A stretch of DNA of 64,000 nucleotides from Caballeronia calidae. GTDB lineage: Bacteria; Pseudomonadota; Gammaproteobacteria; Burkholderiales; Burkholderiaceae. The notes below the pieces were generated by a model. The model did not search any database, was not told the origin of the DNA, and saw nothing but the letters and a program-made list of their open reading frames with translations. Where the stretch lies: NCBI RefSeq assembly GCF_900044055.2, contig NZ_FCOX02000032.1:1-64000 (forward strand), given 5' to 3'. A program made the position numbers and the translations under genes. Below are positions 60,470 to 64,000 of the stretch, in pieces (position 1 is the first letter of the stretch; each line of letters opens with the position of its first letter).

Positions 60470-61311
60470 TCGAAAACCGTCGCGGCTTCGATATCTTCTG
60501 TCACGCGGTGCTGATACTCGGCGTCGCGCTGATCGTGTTTCCGGTGTATGTCGCGTTCTGCGCGGCCTCGATGAACTCGAAGGAAGTGTTCAGCGTGCCG
60601 CTCTCGCTCGTGCCGAGCTCGCATCTCTTCGAGAACATCGCGCATATCTGGACGCGCGGCAGCGGCAATGCGGCCGCGCCCTTCGGCCGGATGCTGCTCA
60701 ACAGTCTCGTGATGGCGCTCGTGATTTCGATCGGCAAGATCGCCGTGTCGATCGTCTCCGCGTACGCGATCGTGTTCTTCCGCTTTCCGTTGAAGAACCT
60801 CGCGTTCTGGCTGATCTTCATCACGCTGATGCTGCCCGTCGAAGTGCGTATTTTTCCGACGGTGCAGGTCGTCTCGTCGATGCATCTGTCGAACACGTAT
60901 GCCGGCCTGACGCTGCCGCTGATCGCATCGGCAACGGCCACGTTCCTCTTTCGCCAGTTCTTCATGACGCTGCCCGACGAGCTGATGGAAGCGGCGCGCA
61001 TCGACGGCGCGGGCCCGTTGCGCTTCTTCTGGGACGTCGTGCTGCCGCTCTCGAAGACGAACATCGCGGCGCTCTTCGTCATCACGTTCATCTACGGCTG
61101 GAATCAGTATCTCTGGCCGATTCTCATCACCAACGAGGTGTCGCTGCAGACGGCGGTGGTCGGCATCAAGAGCATGATCGCGTCGGGCGATACCGCGACC
61201 GAATGGCACTACGTGATGGCGGCGACGCTGCTCGCGATGCTGCCGCCGCTGGCCGTCGTCCTGACGATGCAGCGCTGGTTCGTGCGCGGACTCGTCGATG
61301 CTGAAAAATAA
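60466..61311 (+). CDS. ugpE: sn-Glycerol-3-phosphate ABC transporter, permease UgpE
   Basis: 281-residue permease with six helices and the EAA loop EAARIDGAGPLRFFWDVVLP. The ATG at 60466 gives MIENRRGFDIFCHAVLI; earlier in-frame sequence overlaps ugpA and is not coding. Forms the channel with UgpA. Confidence 0.95.
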   Translation: MIENRRGFDIFCHAVLILGVALIVFPVYVAFCAASMNSKEVFSVPLSLVPSSHLFENIAHIWTRGSGNAAAPFGRMLLNSLVMALVISIGKIAVSIVSAYAIVFFRFPLKNLAFWLIFITLMLPVEVRIFPTVQVVSSMHLSNTYAGLTLPLIASATATFLFRQFFMTLPDELMEAARIDGAGPLRFFWDVVLPLSKTNIAALFVITFIYGWNQYLWPILITNEVSLQTAVVGIKSMIASGDTATEWHYVMAATLLAMLPPLAVVLTMQRWFVRGLVDAEK

Positions 61312-61327
61312 CGGAGACCTTGGATAG

Positions 61328-62413
61328 ATGGCTGCGCTGAATCTCAAAGGCGTGAAGAAAACCTATGACGGCTCGCAGTACGTGCTTCACGGCATCGATG
61401 TGGCGATCGAAGACGGCGAGTTCGTCGTGATGGTCGGGCCTTCGGGCTGCGGCAAATCCACGTTGCTGCGCATGGTTGCGGGTCTCGAAAGCGTGTCGGA
61501 AGGCGCGATCGAGATCGGCGGAAAGGTCGTGAACAAGCTGGAACCGAAGGATCGCGACATCGCGATGGTGTTTCAGAACTACGCGCTTTATCCGCACATG
61601 AGCGTCGCGCAGAACATGGCGTATGCGCTGAAGATCGGCGGCGCGGATCGCGCGACGATCGACGCGCGCGTGGCGAACGCCGCGCGTATCCTTGAACTCG
61701 AGCATCTGCTCGCGCGCAAGCCGCGCGAACTGTCGGGCGGGCAGCGGCAGCGCGTCGCGATGGGCCGCGCGATCGTGCGCGAGCCGGCGGTGTTCCTGTT
61801 CGATGAGCCACTGTCGAATCTCGATGCGAAGCTGCGCGTGCAGATGCGCCTCGAAATTCAGCGCCTGCACGCGCGTCTGGCCACGACGAGCCTTTACGTC
61901 ACGCACGATCAGATCGAAGCGATGACGCTGGCGCAACGCGTCATCGTGATGAACAAGGGCCACGCGGAGCAGATCGGCGCACCGACCGAAGTGTACGAAC
62001 GTCCGGCGACGGTGTTCGTCGCGAGCTTCATCGGCTCGCCTGCGATGAATCTGCTCGAAGGCCGTCTGTCCGAAGACGGATCGACATTCGATGTCGCGGG
62101 CGACGGACCGAGGCTGCCGGTCGCGGGTGCGAACGGCGTGACGAGCGCGATGCACGGGCGCGAGTGGATCGTCGGCATTCGGCCCGAACACATGACGCCG
62201 GGCAATGGCAGCGCACCGGGCGCGACGCTCGATGTCGATTCGGCCGAACTGCTCGGCGCGGACAATCTCGCGCATGGCAAGTGGGGCAAGCACGATGTGG
62301 CAGCGCGTTTGCCGCATGAGCATCGGCCGCAGCGCGGCGAGCGGCTCGCCGTATCGTTGCCCGCGAAGCATCTGCATTTCTTCGATCCGGCGACGGGACG
62401 GCGCGCGAACTGA
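61328..62413 (+). CDS. ugpC: sn-Glycerol-3-phosphate ABC transporter, ATPase UgpC
   Basis: 361-residue ATPase. Walker A GPSGCGKST is at 37-45, the signature LSGGQRQRV about 136-144, and Walker B FLFDEPLSNLD about 157-167. A C-terminal TOBE-type regulatory domain (from about 240) is present. Confidence 0.96.
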   Translation: MAALNLKGVKKTYDGSQYVLHGIDVAIEDGEFVVMVGPSGCGKSTLLRMVAGLESVSEGAIEIGGKVVNKLEPKDRDIAMVFQNYALYPHMSVAQNMAYALKIGGADRATIDARVANAARILELEHLLARKPRELSGGQRQRVAMGRAIVREPAVFLFDEPLSNLDAKLRVQMRLEIQRLHARLATTSLYVTHDQIEAMTLAQRVIVMNKGHAEQIGAPTEVYERPATVFVASFIGSPAMNLLEGRLSEDGSTFDVAGDGPRLPVAGANGVTSAMHGREWIVGIRPEHMTPGNGSAPGATLDVDSAELLGADNLAHGKWGKHDVAARLPHEHRPQRGERLAVSLPAKHLHFFDPATGRRAN

Positions 62414-62427
62414 ATGGAGCACATGCG

Positions 62428-63183
62428 ATGAGAACCTGGCCTTATCCCGCGATCGTCGCGCATCGGGGCGGCGGCAAGCTCGCGCCGGAGAACACGCTCG
62501 AGGCCATCGACGTGGGCGCGCGCTTCGGCCACAAGATGATCGAGTTCGACGCGAAACTCTCCGCCGACGACATCGTTTTCCTGCTGCATGACGACGCGGT
62601 AGACCGCACGTCGAATGCGCGCGGCGCGGCGAAAGCGATGACCTACGCCCAGTTGAGCGCGCTCGACGCCGGCACGTGGTTCAGCGCCGAATTTGCGCAC
62701 GCGCGCATGCCGACGCTCGCGCAAGTGTACGAGCGATGCATGAAGCACGGGCTCGCGGCGAATATCGAGATCAAGCCGAGCCAGGGACGCGACGCGGAAA
62801 CGGGCGTGCTCGTCGCACGCGAGGCGGCGCATTTGTGGGCGGATGCCGAGCCCGCGCCGCTGTTGTCATCGTTTTCATATGCGGCGCTTGCGGCCGCGCG
62901 CGATGTCGCGCCGAATCTTCCGCGCGGCATGCTGTACGAGCGCATTCCAGAGAACTGGCGCGCGCGGACCGCGGCGCTATCGTGCGTATCGTTGCACGCG
63001 AACCATCGCGCGCTCGACGAAGCGCTCGTCGCGCAGATCAAGGATGCCGGTTTGCGCATTCTCGCCTATACCGTGAACGATCCTGCGCGCGCGCGTCTGC
63101 TCGCGCAATGGGGCGTCGATGCGATCTGCACGGATCGCATCGACCTCATTGGCGCGGATTTTCTGGAAGGCGCTTCCGGCTGA
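62428..63183 (+). CDS. ugpQ: Glycerophosphodiester phosphodiesterase UgpQ
   Basis: 251-residue cytoplasmic GDPD-family enzyme splitting glycerophosphodiesters into glycerol 3-phosphate and alcohol. IVAHRGGGKLAPENTLEAI carries catalytic His and Glu, and LLHDDAVDRTSN the second His. It starts 14 bp after ugpC and completes the uptake pathway. Confidence 0.95.
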   Translation: MRTWPYPAIVAHRGGGKLAPENTLEAIDVGARFGHKMIEFDAKLSADDIVFLLHDDAVDRTSNARGAAKAMTYAQLSALDAGTWFSAEFAHARMPTLAQVYERCMKHGLAANIEIKPSQGRDAETGVLVAREAAHLWADAEPAPLLSSFSYAALAAARDVAPNLPRGMLYERIPENWRARTAALSCVSLHANHRALDEALVAQIKDAGLRILAYTVNDPARARLLAQWGVDAICTDRIDLIGADFLEGASG

Positions 63184-63188
63184 AGACC

Positions 63189-63566
63189 TCAGCGCACGCG
63201 GGCGAGCAACACACCCGCGATGAGCGCCAGGCCGCCGACGAGAACAATAGTTTGCCAGGGCCTTTCGTGAATGTAGGCGTCGGCGTCCTCGAACACGGCG
63301 CCCGCGCGCTGTCGCAACGCCGCGTGCGTATCGTTCAGACGTGCGCGGGCGCTGTCGAGGCGCTCGCTGATCTGGGCGCGCAACGCCGCGGCATCGGCCG
63401 AGGTGCCTTCGGCCAGCGCGCTTTCGAGTTCGCCCAGAAGCGTGCGCAGTTCGGCGCCGATATCCTCGGCTGCTTCGCGGCCATGCCGCGCCATGCGACG
63501 CGCGCGGCGGCTCGTCGTGGTCCATGAATCTCCGATGGCGTCTCGCGTGTTAGGCAGTGCGTTCAT
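63189..63566 (-). CDS. DUF883 (ElaB/YqjD-type) membrane-anchored protein
   Basis: 125-residue protein. The start MNALPNTRDAIGDSW at 63566 follows GGAG six bases upstream on the minus strand. A long helical, Ala/Arg/Glu-rich region is followed by the family's C-terminal membrane anchor RPWQTIVLVGGLALIAGVLL. E. coli relatives tether ribosomes to the inner membrane in stationary phase. It is convergent with ugpQ, with five bases between the stops. Confidence 0.88.
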   Translation of the reverse strand: MNALPNTRDAIGDSWTTTSRRARRMARHGREAAEDIGAELRTLLGELESALAEGTSADAAALRAQISERLDSARARLNDTHAALRQRAGAVFEDADAYIHERPWQTIVLVGGLALIAGVLLARVR

Positions 63567-63766
63567 AGATCGCTCCGTCGATGGATGAGTCGTGGATATG
63601 GTCCGCCGGGGTGGCGGGAAACTCATCATGCAGCAAATTCGGTGCCGATGCCGCGATCATGCGCAAACTTCGGTAAGCGCGACCGCGACACCTTTTACAC
63701 GCGCGCATGCACGTAAGAACTGCAAGCGATTCCTTCTCGTCAAGGTCACATTTACAAGCGCTGTTG

Positions 63767-63820
63767 AAAAAGAAAACGCCGGCATGGGTGAATCATGCCG
63801 GCGTTTTCTTTCTTTTTCGA
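63767..63820. terminator. Bidirectional terminator between ompW and the DUF883 gene
   Basis: A 17-bp perfect stem (63769-63785 with 63795-63811, 9-base loop) with A- and T-rich flanks. Its position, 43 bp beyond the ompW stop on the minus strand, makes it the ompW terminator. The rest of the 63567-63862 gap, which should hold the DUF883 promoter, shows no clear boxes. Confidence 0.92.
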
Positions 63821-63862
63821 TGACGCTTATTTCGTCGTTACGTGCTTCTCTGCAGCTTGTCT

Positions 63863-64000
63863 TTAAAAGCGATAGCCTACTCGCAAATACGTGACGATCG
63901 GGTTGATCGTGATTTTCGCCTGGGACTGAACGTTGAGGGTGCCGACAGGCGTTTGCGCCTGCGTATTCAGCTTCGCCGTGGCCTTCAAAGGAATGAACGA
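63863..64000 (-). CDS. ompW: OmpW-family outer membrane protein, C-terminal fragment
   Basis: Forty-five codons and a TAA stop (63863-63865) read in from the right edge of the window. The fragment begins SFIPLKATAKLNTQ and ends in NPIVTYLRVGYRF. The final beta-strand with terminal Phe and alternating hydrophobics is the outer-membrane barrel signal, and the VGYRF end with the preceding FIPLKATAKL fits OmpW. The start lies outside the window. Confidence 0.75.
   Translation of the reverse strand, partial: SFIPLKATAKLNTQAQTPVGTLNVQSQAKITINPIVTYLRVGYRF

Overview
The window is a continuous, gene-dense piece of a high-GC betaproteobacterial main chromosome. The protein sequences and gene order (rrn - tRNA-Tyr/Gly/Thr - tuf - tRNA-Trp - secE - nusG - L11/L1/L10/L12 - rpoBC - recQ - str/S10/spc/alpha operons - cutA - dsbD - hemB) point to the Burkholderiaceae (Burkholderia, Paraburkholderia or Caballeronia). 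The genus call is inferred from recognised protein families and synteny; no search was run. No insertion sequence, prophage, CRISPR array or integrated element was seen.

Region 1 (1-14200): the 3' end of a 5S rRNA gene and its terminator, a strong sigma70-type promoter, three tRNAs and tuf1, then tRNA-Trp, secE, nusG, rplKAJL and rpoBC. Region 2 (14325-16172): recQ, standing alone between the rpoBC and str clusters. Region 3 (16200-35770): the str, S10, spc and alpha ribosomal protein operons with fusA, tuf2, secY, infA and rpoA, a nearly unbroken set of translation, secretion and transcription genes. tuf1 and tuf2 differ at one wobble base, a sign of gene conversion.

Region 4 (35870-50850): envelope redox and cytochrome functions. 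cutA and dsbD are followed by hemB and engB on the minus strand, then cytochrome c4 and the System II cytochrome c assembly genes resB-ccsB, the msrPQ periplasmic methionine sulfoxide repair pair, lysA and a small LptM-like lipoprotein on the minus strand, cyaY, and the bifunctional penicillin-binding protein 1a (mrcA, minus strand). Haem synthesis (hemB), haem delivery and attachment (resB/ccsB), a haem-dependent electron donor (msrQ), iron handling (cyaY) and thiol transfer (dsbD) lie close together.

Region 5 (51096-63183): a 12 kb plus-strand run: pilM, pilN, a pilO/pilP-like gene broken by an apparent one-base deletion, pilQ, aroK, aroB, dgt and the glycerol-3-phosphate/phosphodiester uptake set ugpBAECQ. 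The window ends with a DUF883 (ElaB/YqjD-type) membrane protein and the C-terminus of an OmpW-type porin, both on the minus strand.

Most of the window is ordinary housekeeping sequence. The points worth a second look are in the gaps: three ribosomal-operon junctions (rpsJ-rplC, rpsQ-rplN, rpoA-rplQ) where a long perfect inverted repeat overlaps a promoter -10 box; a candidate small RNA between hemB and engB with an anti-Shine-Dalgarno-like sequence in a hairpin loop and a terminator facing away from both neighbours' direction of transcription; a three-hairpin rplL-rpoB spacer; and the broken, apparently fused pilO-pilP gene.
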